Assembly (NCBI RefSeq): GCF_900101875.1
Contig: NZ_FNAI01000004.1
Coordinates: 186,001 to 250,000 of the forward strand
DNA length: 64,000 nucleotides
Direction of reading: 5' to 3'
From: Mucilaginibacter pineti
GTDB lineage: Bacteria > Bacteroidota > Bacteroidia > Sphingobacteriales > Sphingobacteriaceae
Shown here: positions 25,280 through 34,859 of the stretch, in pieces
Position numbering within the stretch: position 1 is the first letter of the stretch
Layout: every line of letters starts with the position of its first letter
The notes under the pieces: model-generated
Databases searched by the model: none
What the model saw: the letters and a program-made list of their open reading frames with translations, nothing else
What the model was told of the DNA's origin: nothing
Program-made: the position numbers and the translations under genes

Positions 25280-26023
25280 TTAATGATTCTCTTCCTCGTC
25301 TACCTTAACAGCGGCAGTAAAGGTTTGGCCTACGCCAAAGTAATCTTCCAGCTCGTTCAGGGTTGATGAACTGGTAGCTATGTCTTTAATAATTACCCCT
25401 TTTTCCATCAGCAGGATGCGGTCGCACACGTCGGTAATGTGGTTTAAATCATGGCTGGATACTATGGTGGTAATTCCTTTGCTTTTGTTAAGGTCTTTAA
25501 GCATGTTCTTTAACCTGAACTGCGTACTTGGGTCGATATTGGCGAAAGGTTCATCAAGCATCAGCAATTGCGGGTTTTGGAGCAGGCATGAGGCTACCCC
25601 CACCTTGCATTGATTCCCTTTTGAAAGATCGCGGATATATTTTCCTGTCCGTAGGATCTCGCCGTTAAAAAAGTCGCCCAGCTGCGCCAGTGTTTCATCA
25701 ACCTGGGGCTGACTTTGCTGGTGCAAACCGCCAATAAAGTAAAGATATTCTTCGGGCGTAAGGTAATCTATCAGAAAGCCTTCATCAAGGTATGATGCAG
25801 TGTAGCTTTTCCAGCTTTCGCTGCCGGCAACAACCTCCCCGTTTGACAGTACCTCGCCGGCTTCGGGCAGGATCAGATCAAGGATCATGCGGAACAGCGT
25901 AGTTTTACCCGCACCATTATTACCTACCAGGCCAATACTTTCGCCTTTGGCAATAGTTAGCTGCGGTACATTTACAACCGTAACGCCGCCATAAACTTTT
26001 TTAAGGTTTTTAATTTCTATCAT
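25280..26023 (-). CDS. ABC transporter ATP-binding protein
   Basis: 247 aa. Walker A GLVGNNGAGKTTLFR (about 32-46), Q-loop region, ABC signature as LSKGNQCKVG (about 138-147, replacing LSGGQ), Walker B LLMLDEPFANIDP, and the switch histidine in VSSHDLNH. Partner of the DUF5687 permease that ends 1 bp upstream on the same strand. The signature deviates from LSGGQ as in many ABC-2-type ATPases of this group. Substrate unknown. Confidence 0.92.
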   Translation of the reverse strand: MIEIKNLKKVYGGVTVVNVPQLTIAKGESIGLVGNNGAGKTTLFRMILDLILPEAGEVLSNGEVVAGSESWKSYTASYLDEGFLIDYLTPEEYLYFIGGLHQQSQPQVDETLAQLGDFFNGEILRTGKYIRDLSKGNQCKVGVASCLLQNPQLLMLDEPFANIDPSTQFRLKNMLKDLNKSKGITTIVSSHDLNHITDVCDRILLMEKGVIIKDIATSSSTLNELEDYFGVGQTFTAAVKVDEEENH

Positions 26024-26024
26024 A

Positions 26025-27500
26025 TTATTTATTTCTGAAGCCCTCGGCTATTTTATATCTTTTTGTTTTGTAATCAGCTTCCAGCTGTTTAATCCAGTAA
26101 TTGCGGGTTGTTATTGCTATAATGGCAATTACCGCCAGTACAGCCAAGCCAATATTGCTATGTTTAAAAAACGCGAACGGACCATAAAACACGTAGGGAA
26201 GAAGAAAAAGCGGGAAGCTCAGCAGCAGCTGTGTAGCACCAACACCTTCCCAGTTCATGGCTGCGCCTTTACTCAAATCGATACGTTTATAGTTGCGATT
26301 GGCAAAGAATAGTACGATGGTGGCCGTTACGCCAATGTTCCACAAGTACATTACAAAGTGAATGACCAGCACATTCCACCCAAAATAAACATAAGGTGTA
26401 GTAAGCAAAAACGCAACGGTGGAAACTATGGTAAACAGCAGGTACTTGCCTTTTAAAAAATCGGCAAAATCTATTTTACCAACCAGCAAACCATCAAAGT
26501 GCGATGCCTGCCAGCTAAACATAAACTGCCCATAGTTTATAATGAAAATACCCGTCATAAACAGACCTACAAACACCTTAAAACCATCGCCATAAGCGGC
26601 ATTGGTATAAAATATCAACCCGTAAAACATAAAGAACAAGCCCATGATAAGCGCTGAGCGCGAGCGCTTGTTCCGCAATATCAGTTTAATTTCATTAGCC
26701 GTTAAATCGCCAACCTTGCCAAAGCGCGATAGGTAAGGAATATCTGTACTACTTTTGTATGATTTTATTTTGTGCGCGGTAAGCTGCTCCAGGTATAAAT
26801 TATTCTTGAGGTACAAAAAGTTAAAATAGTACATGACAACCCCAAGCAGCAGGGGCAGTAAGGCCAGCGCAGGCACAGTTATCAGGTGACCAAAAAACAG
26901 GTACGAGATATTTTGGATAGAGAACAGGTGCCACTTAAAATCGCAGGTGGTAACCAGTACAAGTACGGCCGCCGCTATCAGGAATATCCAGCCGTTCATG
27001 TTGGATTTTCTTTTGATATACAGTGCCAGATAGTTATTAAATATGCTGAGCCCAATAATGGCAACACAAAAGGCCAGCGCCACGGGCATGCCTAAATCAT
27101 GGGCAACAATTTTAAACACAAAGGGGAAAAACAGCACAAAGGGCCAAAGATTAAATACCGACAGCACCCCGCTTAAAGCCAGGTAACGCACAATTGAATT
27201 TCTTTTTACCGGCAAATGCAGATATGGCTGCACCCTAAGCGTTGATAGTTCCTGCAATTGAAGGCGAAAAAGCAAATCGAACAGAAAATAAATGAGGATG
27301 ATGCCGCAAAATGACTTGATCAGTTCTTCGTTAGGGAAAACACTTTCCAGGATCTTGTTTAAAAACAGCCCAACAAACAGCACATTCAAAAACAGGTAAA
27401 GTATTAAAACACCCATTACCACGCGTATGGCAATGCTTTTGCCGGTGTTTCTTGATCGCCAGAAAGCTTTTAACTCATGACTTATAAAGGTAGATATCAT
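26025..27500 (-). CDS. DUF5687 ABC-type permease
   Basis: 491 aa with about twelve membrane helices and a conserved-looking cytoplasmic N-terminus (ISHELKAFWRSRNTGKSIAI). It contains VGDLTANEIKLILRNKRSRS in the middle, a repeat of the N-terminal elbow-helix motif typical of ABC-2-like exporters. I recognise the overall pattern as the Bacteroidota DUF5687 family, which pairs with a single ATPase. The ATPase gene starts 1 bp after its stop. Inner membrane export is the likely role. Confidence 0.85.
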   Translation of the reverse strand: MISTFISHELKAFWRSRNTGKSIAIRVVMGVLILYLFLNVLFVGLFLNKILESVFPNEELIKSFCGIILIYFLFDLLFRLQLQELSTLRVQPYLHLPVKRNSIVRYLALSGVLSVFNLWPFVLFFPFVFKIVAHDLGMPVALAFCVAIIGLSIFNNYLALYIKRKSNMNGWIFLIAAAVLVLVTTCDFKWHLFSIQNISYLFFGHLITVPALALLPLLLGVVMYYFNFLYLKNNLYLEQLTAHKIKSYKSSTDIPYLSRFGKVGDLTANEIKLILRNKRSRSALIMGLFFMFYGLIFYTNAAYGDGFKVFVGLFMTGIFIINYGQFMFSWQASHFDGLLVGKIDFADFLKGKYLLFTIVSTVAFLLTTPYVYFGWNVLVIHFVMYLWNIGVTATIVLFFANRNYKRIDLSKGAAMNWEGVGATQLLLSFPLFLLPYVFYGPFAFFKHSNIGLAVLAVIAIIAITTRNYWIKQLEADYKTKRYKIAEGFRNK

Positions 27501-27535
27501 GTATGATGAGGATATGTTTGGGTTGAAGATAGTAA

Positions 27536-27630
27536 AGAGATGTGAGATATTAGATGTGAGATTTTAGATAAAGGAGCAAAGATGTTTTTTTCCTGATTCT
27601 CATATCTCACATCTAATATCTCACATCTCT
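27536..27630. repeat. Perfect 27-bp inverted repeat with iterated 'gatgtgagat' words
   Basis: The arm at 27536-27562 contains AGATGTGAGAT twice, and 27604-27630 is its exact complement; 41 nt separate the arms. It lies between the DUF5687 permease start and the rarA stop (27632), and the right arm touches that stop region. No T-run characteristic of a terminator. Confidence 0.85.
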
Positions 27631-27631
27631 C

Positions 27632-28912
27632 TTAATACTTATACCTATCGCCCCAGAGTTTTTTTAATTTCTCTTTTGATTCATTTTCTTTGGCATTGTT
27701 ACCGGGTTGGTAAATTTTAGTTCCGCGGATGGCATCGGGCAAAAAGTCGAGTTCGGCAAAGTTGCCCTCAAAGCTGTGGGCATACTTATAATCCTTTCCG
27801 TAGCCTACGTTTTTCATGAATTTGGTTGGCGCGTTGCGCAAATGCAGCGGCACGGGCAAATCGCCGGTTTGGCGTACCAGCGCCATTGCCGCGCCAATAG
27901 CCGTGGTGGCCGAATTACTTTTGGCCGATGTTGCCAAATAAATTGCCGTTTGCGACAAGATCAATTGCGATTCGGGCATGCCTATTTTATTTACCGCCTC
28001 AAAACAGCTTTGGGCCAGCAGCAATGCATTGGGATTGGCGTTGCCAATATCCTCCGATGCCAGGATGAGCATGCGGCGGGCAATAAACAGCGGATCTTCT
28101 CCGCCAACTATCATCCGGGCAAGCCAGTAAACCGCGCCGTTAGGGTCGCTGCCCCGCATAGATTTTATGAAGGCCGAAATAATATCATAATGCTGCTCGC
28201 CGGTTTTATCATACAGGGCCATGTTTTGCTGTACATGTTCCAGTACCACCTCGTCGGTCAAAACTATCTCGGGCGAATCAAAGGCGTTCACCAGCAGCTC
28301 GAATATATTAAGCAGCTTACGGGCATCGCCGCCGCTAAGGCGCATAATGGCCTCATGATCTTTTATGATGATGTTCTTTTCTTTCAGCACCTCATCTTCC
28401 TTCATGGCCTTTTCCAGCAGGTTCAGGAGGTCTTCCTCGGCCAATGGCTGCAAAATATATACCTGGCACCGCGACAGCAAGGCGGAGATCACCTCGAACG
28501 ATGGATTTTCTGTAGTGGCGCCAATAAGCGTAACAATACCGCGCTCCACCGCTCCTAACAACGAATCCTGCTGCGATTTGGAAAAACGGTGAATTTCATC
28601 AATAAACAATATGGGTAAGATTTCGCCCTGCTCTTTTAGCAACGATGCTTTTTCAATAACCTCCCGCACATCCTTCACCCCCGAATTTATAGCACTCAGC
28701 GCGAAGAAGGGCCTGTACAACGATTGCGAAATGATATAGGCCAGCGTAGTTTTACCCACCCCCGGCGGCCCCCAAAACAACATGGACGGCAGCGCGCCCG
28801 ATTCAATTGCCTTGCGTAAAACCGCACCCGGCCCCACAAGGTGTTTTTGCCCCACATAATCATCAAGTGATTTGGGGCGCATCCGTTCGGCTAAAGGGGG
28901 CAAGTTGATCAT
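27632..28912 (-). CDS. rarA: Replication-associated recombination protein A
   Basis: 426 aa AAA+ ATPase. N-terminal PLAERMRPKSLDDYVGQKHL is the diagnostic start of RarA/MgsA. Walker A WGPPGVGKTTLAY (about 47-59), Walker B FIDEIHRFSKSQQD, sensor-1 LIGATTENPSF, and the C-terminal oligomerisation domain with MRGSDPNGAVYWLARM and SSEDIGNA-type ASEDIGNANP. It acts at stalled replication forks, with SSB and RecA. A second repair gene (AlkA-like) is divergent on the other side of a palindrome. Confidence 0.95.
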   Translation of the reverse strand: MINLPPLAERMRPKSLDDYVGQKHLVGPGAVLRKAIESGALPSMLFWGPPGVGKTTLAYIISQSLYRPFFALSAINSGVKDVREVIEKASLLKEQGEILPILFIDEIHRFSKSQQDSLLGAVERGIVTLIGATTENPSFEVISALLSRCQVYILQPLAEEDLLNLLEKAMKEDEVLKEKNIIIKDHEAIMRLSGGDARKLLNIFELLVNAFDSPEIVLTDEVVLEHVQQNMALYDKTGEQHYDIISAFIKSMRGSDPNGAVYWLARMIVGGEDPLFIARRMLILASEDIGNANPNALLLAQSCFEAVNKIGMPESQLILSQTAIYLATSAKSNSATTAIGAAMALVRQTGDLPVPLHLRNAPTKFMKNVGYGKDYKYAHSFEGNFAELDFLPDAIRGTKIYQPGNNAKENESKEKLKKLWGDRYKY

Positions 28913-28986
28913 AATGGTAAAATTCAGAAAAGTAAATGCTAAATCCTAAAAAAATTAGTAAATTAATCGCCATTAATATTACACCC

Positions 28987-29066
28987 GTCATTGCGAGGCG
29001 CGAAGCAATCTCAAACTATTAAGGTCGACTTTGCTAATCGGGGATTGCTTCGTGCCTCGCAATGAC
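28987..29066. repeat. REP-like palindrome (gtcattgcgagg family)
   Basis: Arms GTCATTGCGAGGCGCGAAGC... (28987-29010) and the near-perfect complement (29043-29066) flank about 32 nt. Family member of 38268-38348 and of the half-copy at 24180. It lies in the leader of the AlkA-like gene and would form a long hairpin on either strand. Confidence 0.82.
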
Positions 29067-29087
29067 CCGCTTTTGAATAACAACCCA

Positions 29088-29735
29088 ATGCTCAAACAGT
29101 TTAACCACACCAACTACCATAGTATTTGCGATAAGCTCGCTGCCGATGATCCCGACCTTGCTGGTATCATCAGCGCGCATGGGTATCCGCCGTTATGGTC
29201 GCGGCCAAATACGTTTGAAACATTGGTGCATATTATTCTGGAACAGCAGGTTTCGCTGGCTTCGGCGTTATCAGCGTTAAATAAAATGCGCGAGCGGGTG
29301 CAGGAAATTACCCCGGCAAGAGTGCTGCTGCTTACCGACGAAGAATTTAAAGCCTGCTATTTTAGTCGGCAGAAAACCACGTATACCAAATACCTGGCCG
29401 AAGCTATCCTTAGCGGACAAATAAACCTTGCTGAACTGGAACAATTACCTGATGATGTGATCCGCACGAAACTTACCGCCCTCAAAGGCATAGGCAACTG
29501 GACGGCCGATGTATACCTGATGTTTGTGTTGCAACATGCCGATATTTTCCCCATTGGCGACCTTGCCGCCGTAAATGCCCTGAAACGGGTAAAAGGTTTA
29601 TCCAAAGAGGCTTCCCGTGAGGATGTGATGGCCGTAGCTGAACGCTGGGCGCCATATAAAACTATTGCGAGTATGCTGTTGTGGCATTATTATTTGGCCT
29701 CACCTAAATCCTCTCCAAAGGAGAGGACTTTATAA
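29088..29735 (+). CDS. AlkA-like DNA-3-methyladenine glycosylase with repeat-derived C-terminus
   Basis: 215 aa from ATG 29088; the in-frame sequence before it comes from the palindrome. HhH-GPD fold: LEQQVSLASALSALNKM (about 47-63), the helix-hairpin-helix LTALKGIGNWTADVYLMFVL (about 132-151) with the catalytic Asp in PIGDLAAVNALK. It excises alkylated bases. The final residues ASPKSSPKERTL are encoded by the dispersed 'cctcacctaaatcctctcc' repeat (29698-29730), so the native end has been replaced or extended by a repeat insertion. Confidence 0.88.
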   Translation: MLKQFNHTNYHSICDKLAADDPDLAGIISAHGYPPLWSRPNTFETLVHIILEQQVSLASALSALNKMRERVQEITPARVLLLTDEEFKACYFSRQKTTYTKYLAEAILSGQINLAELEQLPDDVIRTKLTALKGIGNWTADVYLMFVLQHADIFPIGDLAAVNALKRVKGLSKEASREDVMAVAERWAPYKTIASMLLWHYYLASPKSSPKERTL

Positions 29736-29838
29736 AAGCACATCAAAGACTTACGAAGTTTTAAAAACTTCGTAAGTCTGACATAATTTAATCTTTAACA
29801 CTAATCAGAACCCTCTCCTTTGGAGAGGGCAGGGTGAG
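29698..29838. repeat. Repeat pair and palindrome between AlkA-like gene and cphA
   Basis: The repeat at 29698-29730 and its inverse at about 29811-29838 ('ccctctcctttggagagggc') bracket the 15-bp-arm palindrome at 29747-29779, which is identical to 20606-20638. The right repeat ends just before the cphA stop. Confidence 0.8.
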
Positions 29839-29839
29839 G

Positions 29840-32467
29840 CTACACGTTAAACAACCCGTTGCGTTCCTGCTCCTGATAGTTTTGTACAGTTTCTATGGCG
29901 TTATCAACCACGTCGCTTAGGGCGGTAATGAAGGTGCCCGGTTTGGCGAGGCTCATGGCGTGTTTAATGGCGTCAATTTCTTTTGGTACAACTTCCAGTT
30001 GTTTGTTGGTATCAACAGAATAGATCCCTTCTTTTAACAGGCTTAAAATATTATCGGCAGTACGCCCGCGCAGGTGTTTTTCCTGGCGAAGGATGATGTA
30101 ATCAAACATTTCTGCCGCTATTTTGCCCAGCTCGCGGATGTCCTCATCGCGCCTGTCGCCGGTGCCGGCTATGATACCAATCTTAAACGGCGAATCGATA
30201 TGTTTCAGGAACTCGCGAATCCCGTTAAAGCCATCGGGGTTGTGCGCAAAATCAATCATGAACCTAAAATCCTTAAACTCAAAGATGTTCATCCTACCCG
30301 GCGTTTGTGCTGCCGAAGGAATAAAGGTTTCCAATGACATTTTTATATCCTCGGTTTTAAAACCGTATAAGAAAGTAGCCAGGGTTGCGGCCAGCACATT
30401 CTCAATCATAAATGGTACGGTACCACCAAACGTAAGCGGAATAAGGATGGTACGCTGCACGCGGATCTTCCAATCGCCTTTTTGTATGGTGATAAAACCA
30501 TTTTCGCAAATGGCAGCTATCCCACCCTTGCGGCAGTGCGATTTAATGATGGGATTATTCTCGTTACGACTAAAGTAAGCTATGTTACAATCGGCTTTGT
30601 TACCAATGCGTACACAATGTTCGTTATCGGCATTTAAAACGCCCCAGCCATCTTTTTTAACAGCATTTAGCACCACACTTTTTACACGGGCCAGATCATC
30701 AAGGTTATGAATATCTGATAAGCCGAGGTGATCTTCCTGAATATTGGTAACTACGCCTATATCGCAAAAACCAAAGCCCAGGCCCGAACGCAGGATGCCG
30801 CCGCGGGCCGTTTCCAGCACCGCAAAATCAACCGTAGGGTCCCTTAAAATAAATTCGGAGCTTACCGGGCCGGTTGTATCGCCCTTTAGCATCATGGTAT
30901 TCTGTACGTAAATCCCGTCAGACGTGGTGAAGCCCACCCTGTGGCCGTTGTTTTTTACAATGTGCGCTATTAAACGGGTGGTGGTGGTTTTACCGTTGGT
31001 ACCCGTAACCGCAATAATTGGTATGCGCGACGGGCTGCCCGCCGGATAAAGCATATCTAATACATGCCCGGCTACGTTGCGGGGCAAGCCTTCGCTTGGT
31101 GCAATGTGCATCCTGAAACCCGGTGCGGCGTTAACCTCTAAAACTACACCGCCGTTTTCGGTAAGCGGTTCGTGCAGGTTCTCGGCCATGATATCAATAC
31201 CGCAAATATCCAGACCAATTATCTTGGAGATACGTTCGCAAATGAAAATATTTTGCGGGTGCACATGGTCGGTAACATCAACAGAGGTACCGCCGGTGCT
31301 AAGGTTAGCGGTCGATTTTACAAATACTTTTTCATCCTTAGCGGGTACAGTATCAAGAGTATAGCCCCTTTTTTCCAGCAAATCCAAAGTATCGCGGTCG
31401 ATGCCGATAAGGGTAAGCACGTTTTCGTGACCGTAGCCGCGGCGCGGGTCAAGGTTTTCTTTGTCGATAAGCTGCTGTATGGTTGATATACCATCGCCCT
31501 TAACATGGGCCGGATCGCGCAGGGCGGCGGCTACCATTTTATTATCTATCACCAGCACGCGAAAATCGTACCCGGTAACAAAGCGCTCCACAATTACCCG
31601 GCGCGAAATTTTGGCGGCATGCTCATAGGCTGCAATAGCTTCTTCTTCGGTTTTTATGTTGATGGAAATCCCCCTGCCGTGGTTACCATCCAATGGTTTA
31701 AATACCAGCGGGAAACCTACCTTGCGGATAGCTTCGCCCACACCCTCAAGGGATGATATGGTAATGCCTTTGGCCACCGGGATGGCCTGCTCCTGCAGCA
31801 TACGCTTGGTTTCGTCTTTATTGCTGGCAATATCAACGGCTATGCTGCTGGTTTTCTCGGTCATGGTGGCGCGGAAACGTACTTGATTTTTACCGTAACC
31901 CAACTGCACCAATGATTGATTATTAAGCCTTATCCAGGGAATATCCCTTGCAATGGCTTCTTCTACTATTGATCCTGTACTTGGGCCAAGGCGGGTATTT
32001 TCACGAATTTCGCGCATTTCCTGTATGTCGGCATCCAGGTTATAATCCTCGCCAATGATCAGGGCTTCGGCAATGCGTACAGCCGCTTCGGCGGCAAAAA
32101 CGCCCACCTTTTCTTCTAAGTAAGCAAAAACCACATTATATACACCCTTGGTTTTGGTTTCGCGGGTACGACCAAAGCCGGTATCCATACCGGCAAGGGT
32201 TTGAATTTCGAGTGCTATATGTTCAATAACGTGCCCCATCCAGGTGCCGGCAACTACGCGCTGAAAAAAACCGCCCGGTACACCCGGCGAACAGCGGTGG
32301 GCGTATAACGATGGCATCAATTGTTCTAACCGTTCATAAAAGCCGTCAATTTCGTTGGTGGGCTTGTGCTCCAGCTCTTGCAGGTCAAGCCGCATTTGTA
32401 TTAATTTTTTGCGGCGGATGCTCCAGATATTTGGGCCCCGCAACACTTGTATATTCTCGATCTTCAT
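29840..32467 (-). CDS. cphA: Cyanophycin synthetase
   Basis: 875 aa, the usual CphA1 size. N-domain 1-160; ATP-grasp G-domain about 165-485 (VFKPLDGNHGRGISINI, and GLDICGIDIMAE with VLEVNAAPGFRMH); Mur-ligase-like M-domain from about 490 with P-loop VTGTNGKTTTTRL, then VTNIQEDHLGL and IDFAHNPDGF. Both active sites are intact, so it should build the Asp backbone with Arg side chains without requiring beta-Asp-Arg dipeptides (unlike CphA2). Cytoplasmic. The cyanophycinase gene is divergent 278 bp away. Confidence 0.95.
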   Translation of the reverse strand: MKIENIQVLRGPNIWSIRRKKLIQMRLDLQELEHKPTNEIDGFYERLEQLMPSLYAHRCSPGVPGGFFQRVVAGTWMGHVIEHIALEIQTLAGMDTGFGRTRETKTKGVYNVVFAYLEEKVGVFAAEAAVRIAEALIIGEDYNLDADIQEMREIRENTRLGPSTGSIVEEAIARDIPWIRLNNQSLVQLGYGKNQVRFRATMTEKTSSIAVDIASNKDETKRMLQEQAIPVAKGITISSLEGVGEAIRKVGFPLVFKPLDGNHGRGISINIKTEEEAIAAYEHAAKISRRVIVERFVTGYDFRVLVIDNKMVAAALRDPAHVKGDGISTIQQLIDKENLDPRRGYGHENVLTLIGIDRDTLDLLEKRGYTLDTVPAKDEKVFVKSTANLSTGGTSVDVTDHVHPQNIFICERISKIIGLDICGIDIMAENLHEPLTENGGVVLEVNAAPGFRMHIAPSEGLPRNVAGHVLDMLYPAGSPSRIPIIAVTGTNGKTTTTRLIAHIVKNNGHRVGFTTSDGIYVQNTMMLKGDTTGPVSSEFILRDPTVDFAVLETARGGILRSGLGFGFCDIGVVTNIQEDHLGLSDIHNLDDLARVKSVVLNAVKKDGWGVLNADNEHCVRIGNKADCNIAYFSRNENNPIIKSHCRKGGIAAICENGFITIQKGDWKIRVQRTILIPLTFGGTVPFMIENVLAATLATFLYGFKTEDIKMSLETFIPSAAQTPGRMNIFEFKDFRFMIDFAHNPDGFNGIREFLKHIDSPFKIGIIAGTGDRRDEDIRELGKIAAEMFDYIILRQEKHLRGRTADNILSLLKEGIYSVDTNKQLEVVPKEIDAIKHAMSLAKPGTFITALSDVVDNAIETVQNYQEQERNGLFNV

Positions 32468-32620
32468 ACTTGGCTTTACAAATTTTTTAAACGGCTTAAT
32501 TTCCTTTAAAACTATAAAACTTAATAGTCTAAATAAAATATTTAAGCCCTAAAGGCATTATTTGTTTACAACAGTCTGCGTTTGTGATGCTTTTTTTCTT
32601 AATTTGTAATGTGGTGTTGG

Positions 32621-32718
32621 TTGATTGGGTTAGATTAGGTTGATTTAGTGGACAGTTTACCACTTTAGTTAGTAATAAAATTGATTTTAACGCGATCAAC
32701 CTTATCTAACCCAATCAG
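32621..32718. repeat. 24-bp inverted repeat in the cphA-cphB intergenic region
   Basis: Left arm 32621-32644 (TTGATTGGGTTAGATTAGGT...) matches the complement of 32695-32718 at 22 of 24 positions. It sits between the divergent cphA and cyanophycinase genes, the right arm ending 28 bp before the cyanophycinase ATG. It could be a regulatory hairpin or one more dispersed repeat. Confidence 0.7.
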
Positions 32719-32745
32719 CCCGGTCAAACTAAAAACAATAAGAGC

Positions 32746-33666
32746 ATGAGTGTCCCGAAAGGAAAACTGATTATTATAGGCGGCGCAGTTGATATGGGCA
32801 GTAATGTTACCATTCAGGAGCATATAATGCAGCCCGATCATATTAAATTTTTTGAACAGGGCATTTTAAAGCGCATCATCACCGAATCTGCCAAACACGA
32901 AGGCTCGCTTATTGAAGTGATAACCACCGCCTCGCAAATTCCCGAGCTGGTAGGCGACGAGTACATCAAAGCATTCGGGCAGCTGAATGTTACCAATGTA
33001 AATGTACTGCACATAAAAACCCGCGACGATGCAGCCAACAAGGAATACCTGGATCGTGTACGCAAAGCAGATATTGTAATGTTTAGCGGCGGCGACCAGC
33101 TACGCTTAACGGCAATTTTTGGCGGAACTGAATTTTTGCAGATCCTTAAACAACGTTATAACAACGAAAACTTTGTAATAGCCGGCACATCGGCAGGGGC
33201 AGCGGCGGCATCAACCCACATGATCTATCGCGGGCAAAGCAACGAGGCCCTTATAAAAGGCGAAGTGCAGATAACTGCCGGCCTTGGTTTTGTTGACGGT
33301 GTAATAATTGATACCCACTTTGTACAACGCGGCCGAATTGGACGTTTAATGTATGCAGTGGCCACCAACCCCGGCATATTGGGCATTGGCCTGGGCGAGG
33401 ATACCGGCCTGCTGATAACCGAAGGCAACTGCATGGAAGCCATTGGCTCGGGGTTAATTATTTTGGTTGATGGCAGGAATATTGTGGCAACTAATATATA
33501 TGATGTTGAGCTGGGGTCGCCGGTATCCATCGAAAACCTGAAGGTGCACGTAATGTCGATATTTGATAAATATGATTTAGCGCAGCATAAGCTTATCATC
33601 AAAAAAACAGCTAAGGTTGAAGAAGGTGTTTTTATAACCGCACCGGATAGTAATTTATTGCAGTAA
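32746..33666 (+). CDS. cphB: Cyanophycinase
   Basis: 306 aa of the S51 peptidase family. The nucleophile elbow is AGTSAGAAAAS (S149) and the flanking MFSGGDQLRL (about 105-114) and FVDGVIIDTHFVQRGRIGRL (about 184-203) are family motifs. No signal peptide, so an intracellular enzyme that degrades cyanophycin to beta-Asp-Arg dipeptides. Divergent from cphA and followed by an isoaspartyl peptidase that can cleave those dipeptides. Confidence 0.95.
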   Translation: MSVPKGKLIIIGGAVDMGSNVTIQEHIMQPDHIKFFEQGILKRIITESAKHEGSLIEVITTASQIPELVGDEYIKAFGQLNVTNVNVLHIKTRDDAANKEYLDRVRKADIVMFSGGDQLRLTAIFGGTEFLQILKQRYNNENFVIAGTSAGAAAASTHMIYRGQSNEALIKGEVQITAGLGFVDGVIIDTHFVQRGRIGRLMYAVATNPGILGIGLGEDTGLLITEGNCMEAIGSGLIILVDGRNIVATNIYDVELGSPVSIENLKVHVMSIFDKYDLAQHKLIIKKTAKVEEGVFITAPDSNLLQ

Positions 33667-33930
33667 TAGCCTAACCCTTTATTTTGTCCATTTACCTTTG
33701 TTAGAAGTTACAAGCGACGGGAATGTGCGATTCCTTCCCCGGGGAAGGAGGAGGAAGGGGTTTAGCAAACAGGCAAATTCCCTGAAGAAACTCCTACCTG
33801 GCATAACACAAACCAACGCGCCCCTCCCGTGGGGAGGGAATTAAAAACAAAGGCATCAAAAAGAATATTAATCCTTTATCATTTGTCTTTTATCATAGCA
33901 GATGAACAAAGGCTATTAAATCATTTCAAA
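33667..33930. repeat. Intergenic repeats between cphB and the isoaspartyl peptidase
   Basis: No gene. Contains the block 'ttccttccccggggaagg' (about 33729-33765) and, facing it, 'cccctcccgtggggaggg' (about 33818-33840), both seen as fragments near 25010-25130. The last 80 bp are AT-rich and lead to the ATG at 33931. Confidence 0.6.
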
Positions 33931-34773
33931 ATGAAGATCATTATACACGGCGGTTTTTTCAGCGAATCGCAAACCAACCACGAAATAAAGCAGGCCAAGC
34001 AACAGGCTTTGGCAGATATTGTGCAGGCCGGTCATAAATACCTGCAAACCCATACTGCTGCCCAAACGGTGGTGTACACGGTTTGCCTGCTGGAAAACTG
34101 CGATCTGTTTAATGCCGGTACCGGTTCGCAAATTCAAAGCGACGGTAAAATTCGCCTCAGTGCTGCATTAATGGATGGTAAAACCCAAAAATTCTCGGGC
34201 GTTATCAATATCGAGGATGTAAAAAACCCCATTTGCATTGCCGAAAAGCTGATGGTTTATGACGACAGGGTTTTGAGCGGCAAGGGCGCCAATGATTTTG
34301 CCACCAATAATGGCATTGCCTACTACAATCCCGAAACACCGCAGCGCCGCCATGAATATGAAAAAAAACTAAGCGATTCTATACGGCTGGGCACTGTTGG
34401 CTGCGTAGCGCTTGATGTTTACGGCGATATTGCGGCGGCCACCTCTACCGGCGGCAAAGGCTTCGAAATTCCGGGCCGGGTGAGCGACTCGGCAACTACG
34501 GCCGGCAATTATGCCAATGCCCATGCGGGCGTTTCCTGTACCGGCGTTGGCGAGGATATTGTAAGCGGCTCTGTAGCTACCAAAATTGTTACCCGCGTTA
34601 CCGATGGGATGCCTATATCCGCAGCCACCGATAAAACACTTGATGAAATGAAACCTTATGATGGCTTTGCCGGCATAATAGGTATATCAGCCGATGGTCA
34701 TATTTACCATGCAGATACCCACCCATACATGGTTTGGGCCCTGCACGATGGAAATATGGAGGTTTTTGAATAA
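33931..34773 (+). CDS. Isoaspartyl peptidase / L-asparaginase (plant-type, Ntn hydrolase)
   Basis: 280 aa from ATG 33931 (MKIIIHGGFF). A longer in-frame start at 33829 would begin in a dispersed repeat, so it is rejected. Autocleavage Thr is T155 in LGTVGCVALD, followed by DIAAATSTGGKGFEIPGRV and GDSP-like RVSDSATTAGNYA, the substrate loop. No signal peptide. In the cyanophycin context it most likely hydrolyses beta-Asp-Arg to Asp and Arg, completing the pathway. It may also remove isoaspartyl peptides in general. Confidence 0.9.
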   Translation: MKIIIHGGFFSESQTNHEIKQAKQQALADIVQAGHKYLQTHTAAQTVVYTVCLLENCDLFNAGTGSQIQSDGKIRLSAALMDGKTQKFSGVINIEDVKNPICIAEKLMVYDDRVLSGKGANDFATNNGIAYYNPETPQRRHEYEKKLSDSIRLGTVGCVALDVYGDIAAATSTGGKGFEIPGRVSDSATTAGNYANAHAGVSCTGVGEDIVSGSVATKIVTRVTDGMPISAATDKTLDEMKPYDGFAGIIGISADGHIYHADTHPYMVWALHDGNMEVFE

Positions 34774-34859
34774 AATGAATGCAACATTATTGCAGGGTTT
34801 GCGTTAAATTGAGCTTAATATAACAATAATATGGTAAAATATTTACCCTGCTGAGGGTA

